64,000 nucleotides of DNA, from NCBI RefSeq assembly GCF_008629675.1, contig NZ_VWOX01000009.1, forward strand, positions 62,001 to 126,000. The letters run 5' to 3'. Below, in pieces: positions 1-7,360 of the stretch. Position numbers and translations under genes: made by a program. The notes under the pieces were generated by a model. That model worked only from the letters and a program-made list of their open reading frames with translations, did no database searches and was not told the origin of the DNA. The DNA is from Roseiconus nitratireducens (GTDB lineage Bacteria; Planctomycetota; Planctomycetia; Pirellulales; Pirellulaceae). The number at the start of each line of letters is the position of its first letter. Positions within the stretch are counted from its first letter, which is position 1.

Positions 1-86
1 GAATCCTGCGACTGTTGCATGACCGTCGCGCGAAACTCTTCCACGTGTTCTGGATGAATCTCAAATTGCACCGTGACGACGTACAT
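1..86 (-). CDS. ABM-family (antibiotic biosynthesis monooxygenase-like) protein, N-terminal fragment
   Basis: The minus strand opens with an ATG at 86 and reads MYVVTVQFEIHPEHVEEF and onward to the window edge, so only the first 28 residues are visible. A beta-strand of hydrophobic residues followed by a 'xPEHVEEF' helix start is the usual beginning of the small ABM/YgiN ferredoxin-fold monooxygenases (about 100 aa). It lies 25 bp after the OtnC stop in the same direction and is probably the last visible gene of the sugar-acid operon. The family call rests on a short N-terminus. Members act as heme- or cofactor-free monooxygenases or as mutarotase-like proteins, so the role here is open. Confidence 0.6.
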   Translation of the reverse strand, partial: MYVVTVQFEIHPEHVEEFRATVMQQSQD

Positions 87-111
87 CGAACACACACCGG
101 GTTTTGGAAAA

Positions 112-747
112 CTATTGATGGGGAAATCGCTCTGCCAACTCTCGAACTTGGTCGGGGCTGAGGCAATTGATTCTTTCGTTGCGTAGCATCAGGTACAACT
201 TCGCGGTCGCCTCCAACTCCTCCATCGCGTCCACCGCCGCCTCCAACGATCCGGCCGAAACCAGTGGTCCGTGGTTGGACAACAAAACCGCGTGCGCCGA
301 CTTCGCGGCCTGCTCGATTGCTTCGGCAAGCTTTCTGTCGCCTGGCGGGAAATAGGGGACCAGTGGAAGGGAACCCACCCGCATCACGTAGTACGCGGTG
401 ATCGGCGGCAGGACATTGGCCGGATCGACATCGGCCAAACAGGACACGGCGACCGAATGTGTCGAGTGCAAATGCACGATCGCACGCTCGGCGGGACGAC
501 AGTGATACATCGATTGATGCAAAAAAGCTTCCTTGGACGGCTTGTCACCGGCGACCCATTTTCCGCTGGAGTCCAACTTCGCGATTCGGTCGGGATCCAA
601 TCGCCCCAAACAGGAATTCGTCGGCGTGATCAACATGCCATCGGGCAGTCGGGCACTGAGGTTTCCAGAGTTGCCGGCGGTCAAGCCTCGCTCAAACATC
701 GACCGGGCCAGCCGAACCATCTGTTCACGAAGTTCGCGTTCGCTCAT
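112..747 (-). CDS. otnC: Class II aldolase family, probable 3-oxo-tetronate 4-phosphate decarboxylase
   Basis: 211 aa, normal for class II aldolase/adducin proteins. It shows the N-terminal helix plus GNSGNLSAR loop (about residues 25-34), the catalytic acid segment SKEAFLH, the paired zinc histidines in HLHSTHS, and the later LSNHGPL histidine. OtnC decarboxylates a 3-oxo-tetronate 4-phosphate to dihydroxyacetone phosphate. The ATG overlaps the stop of the upstream kinase gene by 4 bp, which indicates translational coupling. The OtnC assignment over a fuculose/ribulose-phosphate aldolase comes from the adjacent OtnK-type kinase. Cytoplasmic. Confidence 0.85.
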   Translation of the reverse strand: MSERELREQMVRLARSMFERGLTAGNSGNLSARLPDGMLITPTNSCLGRLDPDRIAKLDSSGKWVAGDKPSKEAFLHQSMYHCRPAERAIVHLHSTHSVAVSCLADVDPANVLPPITAYYVMRVGSLPLVPYFPPGDRKLAEAIEQAAKSAHAVLLSNHGPLVSAGSLEAAVDAMEELEATAKLYLMLRNERINCLSPDQVRELAERFPHQ

Positions 748-2054
748 CCGAACTGCTCCAACGCTGCCTGGAAAAAATCTTCTCCACCGAAGTTGCCCGA
801 CTTCAGCGCCAGAGCCAGCGGCGGATCACTCCCAAGGGTCTGCGTCCATGGCACACCGGGACAGATCTCTGGACCAATCTCCAAAACCCGGACGCCCAAT
901 CGGTCGGCGACGGCGCCAGAAGTTTCTCCTCCCGCCAAGACCAGACGCCGAACCGACAATCGTTCAACCAGCAAAACGGCCACCAAAGCAAAGAAACGTT
1001 CGAGCGCCGTCGCCACGTTTTCCCTGCCGAAGCGCTGCTGCAACCGCTCGACGTGCTCGGGCGAGGCGGAAGAGGTAATCATGAGTGGTAACTCGGCCGA
1101 GACGTTGGTCGCCCAGTCGAACAGCTTGCGGACTTGCATTTCGGGATCCGCCAAAACCGCTTCGACATCCACCTCCCAACACGCGCTCCGCCGCTTCATC
1201 CATCGCACCTGGGCCTGCGTCGCCGGCGAACAACTGCCCGCGATGATGGCGCTGCGACCGTCAATCGCGAAAGCTTGCCCTCCGTCTCCGACCGGACCCC
1301 AGAGGCCGCGCGTCTGATAGGCCGCGGGAAGAAACCTGCCCAACCCCGATCCACCCGTCACCAACGGCAAGTCCGCAGCGACGGCCGCCAGACTTTCCAG
1401 ATGCGGCGGCCGGCAAGTGTCGGCAATGACCAATTTCAAGCCGCGTTTTTGCAACTGATCCAGGTGCTCCGTGATCGCCGCGGCGCCGTTGTCGATCACT
1501 CCGGCCGGCAACAGCCCGACTTCGCCATGCGTCTGCTTGCGCAGCACGCGCACCAGGTTGGCATCGGTCATCGGATTCAACGGATGATGCTGCATCCCGG
1601 ACTCGTGCAACAACTTGTCACCGACGAACAGGTGTCCTTGATAAACGGTTCGCCCCGCATCGGGAAACGCGGGACAAAAAATGGTTTGGTCGCAGGCAAG
1701 CCGCTCCATCAAGGCTTCGGCCACCGGTCCGATATTCCCCTCGTCGGTCGAATCAAAGGTCGAACAGTATTTGAAATAGATCCGCTCGATGCCGGCCGTC
1801 AGCAACTGATCCAATACGGCGAGGGATTGCTGGACCGACACCGATGCGGTGACCGACCGAGTCTTCAAGGCAACCACCACGGCGTCGAATCCCTCGACGC
1901 GTGCCCAGGCAGACGGCTCCGGGATGCCCAGTAACTGCACCACACGCATCCCACCCTGAACCAGGTTCAGAGCCAGATCGGTCGCACCGGTCACGTCGTC
2001 GGCGAGACAACCGAGTACGGGGCTTCTTCGGCGGGTGTGGGGCAGGACAGCCAT
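744..2054 (-). CDS. otnK: Four-carbon acid sugar kinase family (3-oxo-tetronate kinase type)
   Basis: About 436 aa from ATG 2054. A TTG at 2063 that overlaps the upstream stop is an alternative start. The N-terminal half has the family signature LADDVTGATD near residue 16. The C-terminal half has the nucleotide-binding segment LAGGETSGAVADRL, as in DUF1537 sugar-acid kinases. These enzymes phosphorylate 3-oxo-tetronates at C4 before OtnC decarboxylation. It sits between the cyclase gene and otnC with almost no spacing, so it is expressed as part of the minus-strand operon. Substrate stereochemistry (threonate or erythronate) cannot be read from sequence. Confidence 0.85.
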   Translation of the reverse strand: MAVLPHTRRRSPVLGCLADDVTGATDLALNLVQGGMRVVQLLGIPEPSAWARVEGFDAVVVALKTRSVTASVSVQQSLAVLDQLLTAGIERIYFKYCSTFDSTDEGNIGPVAEALMERLACDQTIFCPAFPDAGRTVYQGHLFVGDKLLHESGMQHHPLNPMTDANLVRVLRKQTHGEVGLLPAGVIDNGAAAITEHLDQLQKRGLKLVIADTCRPPHLESLAAVAADLPLVTGGSGLGRFLPAAYQTRGLWGPVGDGGQAFAIDGRSAIIAGSCSPATQAQVRWMKRRSACWEVDVEAVLADPEMQVRKLFDWATNVSAELPLMITSSASPEHVERLQQRFGRENVATALERFFALVAVLLVERLSVRRLVLAGGETSGAVADRLGVRVLEIGPEICPGVPWTQTLGSDPPLALALKSGNFGGEDFFQAALEQFG

Positions 2055-2059
2055 CGGAT

Positions 2060-2698
2060 TCAAGTCTCGCTTTCGATCGCCACCGCACGCACCGGAGAAC
2101 CATCGCCGCCAACAATCCGTAACGGCAACGCCACAAACTGCACCACGGGAGTGCGGATCTGGTCCAAATTCGCCAGTCCTTCAACGATCACGATGTTGCC
2201 GCGGAAGAGAGTCTGATGCACCTCAGTCAGCTCGGTCGGGTTGTTCACATCGGCCACCGATGGCGGCTCCACACCGACCATTGCGACCTTCCGCTGCACC
2301 AGCCATTGTGCCAAGTCCAGCGAGAGACGCGGTAGCTCGTCGCGATAGGCCGGGGTTCCGTATCGCTTGTACCAGTCGGTGCGGAACAACAACCTCGCCC
2401 CAGGCCGGATCTCTTCGGCCAAATGGCCGAGGCTGGCCACGTCGATCCGTTGCCGGGGCTCCGCGGGTGCCAGATTGATTACGGTGGCAGGACCGAAGCA
2501 GACGGACAGGTCCTGTTGATCCAACGTGCGTCCCCCCGGCAAAAAGTGGCGCGGCGCATCCATGTGCGTCCCGCAGTGCGAATAGAGCGACAAGGTCGTG
2601 GCGTTCCAGCCGTCTCGCTCCAGCGTCTTGGCCTCGGCAAGCTTCACGCCGGGCATTTGATCGCTGATCGGCAGACTCAGGTCGATGTACTTGGTCAT
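2060..2698 (-). CDS. Cyclase-family metal-dependent hydrolase (kynurenine formamidase-like), cytoplasmic
   Basis: 212 aa starting MTKYIDLSLPISDQMPG. The frame stays open upstream, but this ATG overlaps the stop of the preceding oxidoreductase by 4 bp (ATGA) and begins the family's conserved DLS strand. The metal-binding motif HCGTHMDAPRHF matches the PF04199 pattern HxGTHxDxPxH. There is no signal peptide, unlike the paralogue at 6467-7291. Family members hydrolyse formyl-kynurenine, cyclic amides or lactone-like bonds. In this operon a lactone- or ester-opening step before the dehydrogenase/kinase is a reasonable inference, but not demonstrated. Confidence 0.8.
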   Translation of the reverse strand: MTKYIDLSLPISDQMPGVKLAEAKTLERDGWNATTLSLYSHCGTHMDAPRHFLPGGRTLDQQDLSVCFGPATVINLAPAEPRQRIDVASLGHLAEEIRPGARLLFRTDWYKRYGTPAYRDELPRLSLDLAQWLVQRKVAMVGVEPPSVADVNNPTELTEVHQTLFRGNIVIVEGLANLDQIRTPVVQFVALPLRIVGGDGSPVRAVAIESET

Positions 2699-3735
2699 CC
2701 CCCGTTTTCCTCCATCGACACGTACCGACGTGATTCCGCCGAACGGTAAATGCCTTCGACGACGTCCAATGTTTTCAGGTACTCGCGCCCCGCCGTCTCG
2801 AAAGGCGTCTCCGCCCGCAACGAATCGATGAAGTGCTGTTGGGTAGCCAACACGCAATCGCCGGCAAAACCACGCCGAGCGTAGGAATACTCGATCGGCC
2901 GCACCGGTTCTCCCAGCCTTTGCCAAGTCAGTTGCCCGTCACCGCGCAGACGAAGCGAGCCGCCATTGCCCTCGATCAATGCCTCGCCGAACGTCAGTCG
3001 GGCTTCGGCCGACGTCGGCTCGTTGTACCGATTCCCATCCCACAGTCCGGCGGCTCCGGAGCGGAAATCGAACATCACCGTCGCGCAATCTTCGCCGGCG
3101 ATTGCCGAGTTCCAACGTCGCAAAGACGCAAAGACGCCGCTGATCTCGCCAGCCAAAAAGCGGAACGTATCCACGAAATGGACTCCAGTCTCAAAAACCA
3201 GCAGCCGCGACATCTCGCGAAAATAGGGCTGGCGGTCCAAGTAAGCGTCGGTCCCCCAACCATCCCCGGTGCGGCACTGGAAAGACACCGAGTGCAGCCG
3301 ATCGCCGATGGCGCCGTGGTCGATCTGCCGCCGCAATTCACGATACCAAGGCTGAAACCGAAAGTTCTCATGCACCATCAAGCGAACGCGGGCAGCGTCA
3401 CACAGGTTCACAATCTGTTTGGCTTCGTCGAAGGTTGGTGCGAGCGCCTTCTGACAAATGACCGGTAGCGACCGCTCGGCGGCCTGACTCACCAGGCTCA
3501 GGTGTGATTCGGGGCGGGTGACGATGTCGACAAAGTCGGGTCGTTCCCGGTCCAGCATCTGTTCAAAGTCGGCATAGGTCGATTCGATGCCGAATCGATC
3601 CGCGGCGGCCGCTGCCGCGTCCAAGTCCTGGTCACACACCGCGCCAATCTGCGCGCCCTCGATTCGCGACCAGGCGTCCAGGTGAAACTGACTGAAATAG
3701 CCCGCTCCGACCACCACCCCTTTCAACACTCCCAT
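2695..3735 (-). CDS. Gfo/Idh/MocA family NAD(P)-dependent oxidoreductase
   Basis: 346 aa from MGVLKGVVVGAGYFSQFHLDAW. A GGAGG lies just upstream of this ATG, which favours it over an in-frame ATG 8 codons earlier. The N-terminal Rossmann fold is seen in GAGYFSQFH. The EKP-like position is present as QKALAPTFDEA, followed by the alpha/beta C-terminal domain with DGWGTD and HFVDTFRFL. These enzymes oxidise sugar hydroxyls, sugar acids or inositols. Between the transporter and otnK/otnC genes it is the candidate for making the 3-oxo acid that OtnK phosphorylates, a job done by other dehydrogenase families in described otn clusters. It overlaps the transporter gene end by 13 bp. Confidence 0.85.
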   Translation of the reverse strand: MGVLKGVVVGAGYFSQFHLDAWSRIEGAQIGAVCDQDLDAAAAAADRFGIESTYADFEQMLDRERPDFVDIVTRPESHLSLVSQAAERSLPVICQKALAPTFDEAKQIVNLCDAARVRLMVHENFRFQPWYRELRRQIDHGAIGDRLHSVSFQCRTGDGWGTDAYLDRQPYFREMSRLLVFETGVHFVDTFRFLAGEISGVFASLRRWNSAIAGEDCATVMFDFRSGAAGLWDGNRYNEPTSAEARLTFGEALIEGNGGSLRLRGDGQLTWQRLGEPVRPIEYSYARRGFAGDCVLATQQHFIDSLRAETPFETAGREYLKTLDVVEGIYRSAESRRYVSMEENGG

Positions 3736-5198
3736 CGCGACACCTCCCAAGTCTGCCACCCGACTCTTTCAGACGCGGGGGATTCCAAGTGCGAGGCCTG
3801 TTTCTTTTGACTCGACGGCAGCAGGAACTTGCTGTAGACCAGCATGCCAACGACGGCCAGGATCAACAATACGAACCACACCACTCGCCTTCGCAACGCC
3901 GCAGCGGAAAGTTTCGTCAGGGGACGCTGCGGATTCATGAACATCCAGGCGACCACGGCCAAGACGTTCATCATCGCGGCAAAGGCGAAGAACGAGTTCG
4001 CCGTCCCGGTGGACTCCGCGATCACGGGCAACGTGACGTGTGCCACAAAGAAAGGAAACGCGACAGCGCTCACCGCCGCCCCCAGATTCCCGACCATGTT
4101 CATCGCGGCGGACACGGCCCCTGACCGCGCCCCGCCGACGTCCATGCAGAATGCCCAACTGGGGCTGAGCGTCATTTCCACGCCAAACGTCGCCAACGAA
4201 AAGCAGGCGATGAAGGTCCAAACCGAAGCGGACGGTCCCAATTGCGTCGTCAGCAACAACCCCAGGGCCCCCAACGTGTAGCCGACAATTGCCGGCAAGC
4301 GACGCGACCAGACGTGCATTCCGCGGCGATGCAATCCGGTGACGGCGTATCCGGATACCCACAGCGCCACCGCGCCACACAACAGTGGCAGGGATGCCAG
4401 ATAGGCATACGACTCACCAAACGTCTGGCTCAAGTAGGGCTGCAGCCAGGTAATGCTGATGAAGAACGTCATGTTGCTGGCTGCATACTGAAACATGGCC
4501 AACAACACGTTGGCCGAGGTGACGATCTGGATGTAGGGCACGGCCGACCGCGCGGCTTGCTCTCCCTCGATGCCGTCGTGGATCAGCCCCAGTTCCGCTT
4601 GATTGACACGTCGATGGTTGGCCGGCAGGTCACGATACCAGATCCACCACACGCCACCCCAAATCAGGCCGAGCACGCCGTTGGCGACGAACGTCATCCG
4701 CCAGCCGATCTGATCGATCAGCCAGGGCATCAGCACCAACGACAACGCCGCGCCAATTCTCGCCCCGGAATGAAAGATCCCCTGACCGATCCCCCGCTCG
4801 TTAGCCGGAAGCCAGCTGTACAAAGCCCGGGTCGCGCCCGGATAAGCGCCCGCTTCGCCCACACCGAACAAGAACCGCACGACCAGCAAACTGATCGCGG
4901 TGGACACCGCTCCGGTCAACGCCGTGAAGATGCTCCACACGAGCACCACGATGGTCAGGGCACGCCGCGGCCCGGCTCGGTCACTGAACCAACCCGCCGG
5001 GATTTGAAACAGCGCGTAGCCGATGGCGAAAATGCCGAACACGTAACCCATCATCTGGTCGTCCAGACCGACGATGTCCTCCTGCATCGACCCCTTGGCC
5101 GCCGAGATGCAGACTCGGTCCATGTACGTGTTGACCGTGTGCAGGAACAACAGGAACACCAGCCAGAATCGCTGACGTGTTGCGATCGTCTGGTTCAT
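3723..5198 (-). CDS. MFS transporter, anion:cation symporter (sugar acid) type
   Basis: 491 aa from MNQTIATRQRFWLVFLLFL. An 18-codon upstream extension is open but Arg-rich and unlike the family. About 12 hydrophobic segments are present, with the early motif NTYMDRVCIS, a loop GWFSDRAGPRRAL (MFS motif A) and the pair VWSIFTALTG, typical of hexuronate/galactonate:H+ symporters. It is the first gene of the operon, directly after the divergent promoters. Its likely cargo is the sugar acid that the downstream dehydrogenase, kinase and decarboxylase consume. The C-terminus carries one extra TM (VVWFVLLILAVVGMLVY) before a charged tail. Confidence 0.85.
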   Translation of the reverse strand: MNQTIATRQRFWLVFLLFLHTVNTYMDRVCISAAKGSMQEDIVGLDDQMMGYVFGIFAIGYALFQIPAGWFSDRAGPRRALTIVVLVWSIFTALTGAVSTAISLLVVRFLFGVGEAGAYPGATRALYSWLPANERGIGQGIFHSGARIGAALSLVLMPWLIDQIGWRMTFVANGVLGLIWGGVWWIWYRDLPANHRRVNQAELGLIHDGIEGEQAARSAVPYIQIVTSANVLLAMFQYAASNMTFFISITWLQPYLSQTFGESYAYLASLPLLCGAVALWVSGYAVTGLHRRGMHVWSRRLPAIVGYTLGALGLLLTTQLGPSASVWTFIACFSLATFGVEMTLSPSWAFCMDVGGARSGAVSAAMNMVGNLGAAVSAVAFPFFVAHVTLPVIAESTGTANSFFAFAAMMNVLAVVAWMFMNPQRPLTKLSAAALRRRVVWFVLLILAVVGMLVYSKFLLPSSQKKQASHLESPASERVGWQTWEVSRWEC

Positions 5199-5268
5199 TC
5201 CGATGAAGATCCGGCGGAAGCAAAAACGGCGCCGGGCGGGAATTCCCGGCAAAGGCGAGGAGCCCGCA

Positions 5269-5296
5269 ATTGTATCCCCGAATTCGTTTTGTACAA
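5269..5296 (-). promoter_or_regulatory. Candidate sigma-70 promoter for the sugar-acid operon
   Basis: On the minus strand TTGTAC (5296-5291) is followed after 16 bp by TACAAT (5274-5269), about 70 bp ahead of the MFS start. It almost coincides with a plus-strand promoter, so the two cannot both be occupied. Sequence match only. Confidence 0.45.
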
Positions 5297-5297
5297 T
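5270..5297 (+). promoter_or_regulatory. Candidate sigma-70 promoter for the LysR gene
   Basis: TTGTAT (5270-5275), 16 bp, TACAAT (5292-5297), about 80 bp before the LysR ATG. It overlaps the minus-strand promoter head-on in the same DNA. The dyad 5318-5332 would lie just downstream of its expected start site, which would suit autorepression. Confidence 0.4.
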
Positions 5298-5317
5298 GAA
5301 ACAACTCCAAAGACTTA

Positions 5318-5332
5318 TTTCGAATTACGAAA
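5318..5332. promoter_or_regulatory. LysR-type operator (T-N11-A dyad)
   Basis: TTTCGAATTACGAAA is a perfect 5-bp inverted repeat with a 5-bp centre and fits the T-N11-A LysR box. It lies between the divergent lysR-type gene and the operon. Its centre is roughly 60 bp upstream of the start site predicted from the minus-strand promoter, the usual place for the recognition site of LysR activators. Confidence 0.6.
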
Positions 5333-5375
5333 CGAAACCTTTCCCTCCTCCTCCGGCCGCATCGCGTCGAACACC

Positions 5376-6305
5376 ATGCCTCACGTTCCCGACTCCGACG
5401 GTGGACGCTCGGCCGACCTGAGCGTCGCTCAACTGCACACTTTTCGCCAAGTCATGCAAGAGGGCGGCTACGCCGCGGCGGCCAAGGTCTCGCACCTGTC
5501 GGTCCCATCTGTGTGGCAGCACATCCGATCCTTGGAAAAGGTATACGGCGTTCAACTGTTCGATCGCGAGGGCCGTCAGGTACGTCCCACCGAAGCGGCG
5601 CGACGCCTGTACGAGCAAGTCGACCGGATCTTGGTTCAGCTGGAATCGACCTTCGACCTGGTCGACGCATCGGCCGGCGACAAGACGATCCGAATCGTCA
5701 CCGGCGTGCGAATGATGCTGGAAGACCTTGCCGGTCCGCTGGCCGCGTTTCGCCAGCGGCACCCCAATCGCCTGGTCATCCGGCAAGGCAACGAACATCG
5801 CGCCGAAGAATTATTGCTGGCGGACGAAGTGGACCTGGCAATGACCTTGGAGCCGGGCTTGAAACAGGCATCGCCTTACCTGCACTATGAACCCGCCTAC
5901 ACGGTGGAGTTTCTCGCGGTGGCCAAGAAAGGACATCCGTACGCGACCGCGCGATCCGGCAGTTTGAAAGAGCTTGCCAAACACGACCTGATCGTGACGA
6001 CGACCGGCACCCACGGCCGCGACGCCCTGGACCAGGCATTTCACCGCGAAGGCCTGAAAGCGAGGATCGTGGCGGAAACCGACAACAGCGCCTTCACCAT
6101 CGCTTGTGTTGCCGCGGGAATGGGCGTGGGCATCCTTGCCGGACGTGCCAACGGCGATCTGTGTCGCAAGCTCGCGACGCGTTCAATGAACAAGCACTTC
6201 GGCCGCCGCCGCATCAGCTGGATGTGGCGGAAAGGCAGGTTGCTGTCCGAGCCGATGTTGGAATTGATTGAAGCGGTCAAACAACTGGATCGCGCGGAGT
6301 CCTGA
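5376..6305 (+). CDS. LysR-family transcriptional regulator
   Basis: 309 aa from MPHVPDSDGGRSADLSVAQL. The long open frame upstream only mirrors the antisense transporter gene. The winged HTH (about residues 15-74) contains FRQVMQEGGYAAAAKVSHLSVPSVWQHIRSLE, slightly degenerate compared with the usual SFTRAA pattern. The periplasmic-binding-like effector domain runs from about residue 100 (IRIVTGVRMML) to the end. It is transcribed away from the sugar-acid operon and shares its 177-bp control region, so it is the likely regulator of that operon, responding to the substrate or an intermediate. It is slightly long at the N-terminus, with a 12-residue leader rich in Asp and Gly. Confidence 0.88.
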   Translation: MPHVPDSDGGRSADLSVAQLHTFRQVMQEGGYAAAAKVSHLSVPSVWQHIRSLEKVYGVQLFDREGRQVRPTEAARRLYEQVDRILVQLESTFDLVDASAGDKTIRIVTGVRMMLEDLAGPLAAFRQRHPNRLVIRQGNEHRAEELLLADEVDLAMTLEPGLKQASPYLHYEPAYTVEFLAVAKKGHPYATARSGSLKELAKHDLIVTTTGTHGRDALDQAFHREGLKARIVAETDNSAFTIACVAAGMGVGILAGRANGDLCRKLATRSMNKHFGRRRISWMWRKGRLLSEPMLELIEAVKQLDRAES

Positions 6306-6311
6306 GGGCGG

Positions 6312-6327
6312 GACGCGATCGCGTCCG
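6312..6327. terminator. Hairpin just after the LysR stop
   Basis: GGACGCGATCGCGTCC can fold into a 6-bp stem with a GATC loop and lies 6 bp after the stop codon, between convergent genes. There is no T-tract, so it would be a weak intrinsic terminator at best. Confidence 0.35.
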
Positions 6328-6466
6328 CAATCCGACGCATCGCAACCGTGGTGGCGTCCGATTACGGGAGCCCCGAGTGCAGAGGCATCGTGCAAGCGAA
6401 GTGAAGGATGCGGTCCACCGTCGTCTGGCCACGGTGGCGACGCCGCGTCCAGTCATGCAAGACGGC

Positions 6467-7291
6467 TCAATTGCTGGGCAGCGACGCGATGATTCGCAGC
6501 GGCGCACCGGTACCTTTCGCGATCTTCATCGGGAGTGCGACCACCGTCGCCCCCTGGGCCGGCAACCGGCTCAGATCGGCCACATTTTCAAACACCGGGA
6601 TGTTGTGCTTGAACAGCGTGACGTGACTTTGAAACCGTTCCGATTGTCCGTGATCGATGCTCGCGGTGTCGATCCCGATCGCTTTGACCGGGCGGTGGTC
6701 GGCCAGCCAGCGGGCGGCCATCGGATCCAGCCCGGGAAAGTGCAGCTGGGACACCGCGTCCGGTCCGGTTTGGTCGGTGCCGAGGTACCGCCGCCGATCC
6801 TGCCAGAACGTCGCATAACCGGTTCGAATCAGGACGATCACGTCCACCAACTGTCGCCCTTGCTGGGTTTCCCAGCGGTGCAAATCTCCCACACCCACCT
6901 GATAGTCCGGGTCGTCACGGCAGGCATCCCGGACGTCAATCACCGCCGCCTCCCCGATCAACCGATCCAGCGTCACCTGGTCAACGGTGTGGCCCTCCTT
7001 GGAAAAATGAATCGGGGCATCCAGGTGCGTGCCGCCGTGCTCGGCCGCGGCAAACCGCTTGGATGCGTAGAAATAACCCTTCTCGGTCATCCCGAATTTG
7101 TCGACCGTCAATTGGAACCCGGACTCGGTCGGCCAATAGATCGTCGATGCGTCAAAGTCATGCGTCAGGTCGACCCACTGGGCACCGGCGGACACCGACA
7201 GTGATTGAACCTGGCCATGAGCCACACTGGCCCCGGCAACCAGCATGACGCCGAGCAACCGCACGACTCCCGCGAAGCGAATGATGTTCAT
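6467..7291 (-). CDS. Secreted cyclase-family hydrolase
   Basis: 274 aa. The N-terminus MNIIRFAGVVRLLGVMLVAGASVAHG is a Sec signal peptide with an AHG-type cleavage site, so the enzyme is exported. The mature part follows PF04199: WVDLTHDFDASTIYWP at the start, the metal site HGGTHLDAPIHF, and GIDTASIDHGQS near the C-terminal active region. It is a second member of the same family as 2060-2698, converging on the LysR gene that faces that operon. An extracytoplasmic hydrolysis step feeding the transporter is possible, but only proximity supports it. It may equally work alone, with its own promoter upstream of 7291. Confidence 0.85.
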   Translation of the reverse strand: MNIIRFAGVVRLLGVMLVAGASVAHGQVQSLSVSAGAQWVDLTHDFDASTIYWPTESGFQLTVDKFGMTEKGYFYASKRFAAAEHGGTHLDAPIHFSKEGHTVDQVTLDRLIGEAAVIDVRDACRDDPDYQVGVGDLHRWETQQGRQLVDVIVLIRTGYATFWQDRRRYLGTDQTGPDAVSQLHFPGLDPMAARWLADHRPVKAIGIDTASIDHGQSERFQSHVTLFKHNIPVFENVADLSRLPAQGATVVALPMKIAKGTGAPLRIIASLPSN

Positions 7292-7360
7292 CGGAACCTC
7301 TGGTGATCGGTGGAAAACTCCGTGGTCGGGAACTTTGGGCCGCGAGGAACCAACCTGTTC

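Noticed and set aside
4242-5375. N-terminal extension of the LysR frame by 378 codons
   Set aside because: It runs antisense to the MFS gene and has no LysR or other family features; the HTH starts right after ATG 5376.
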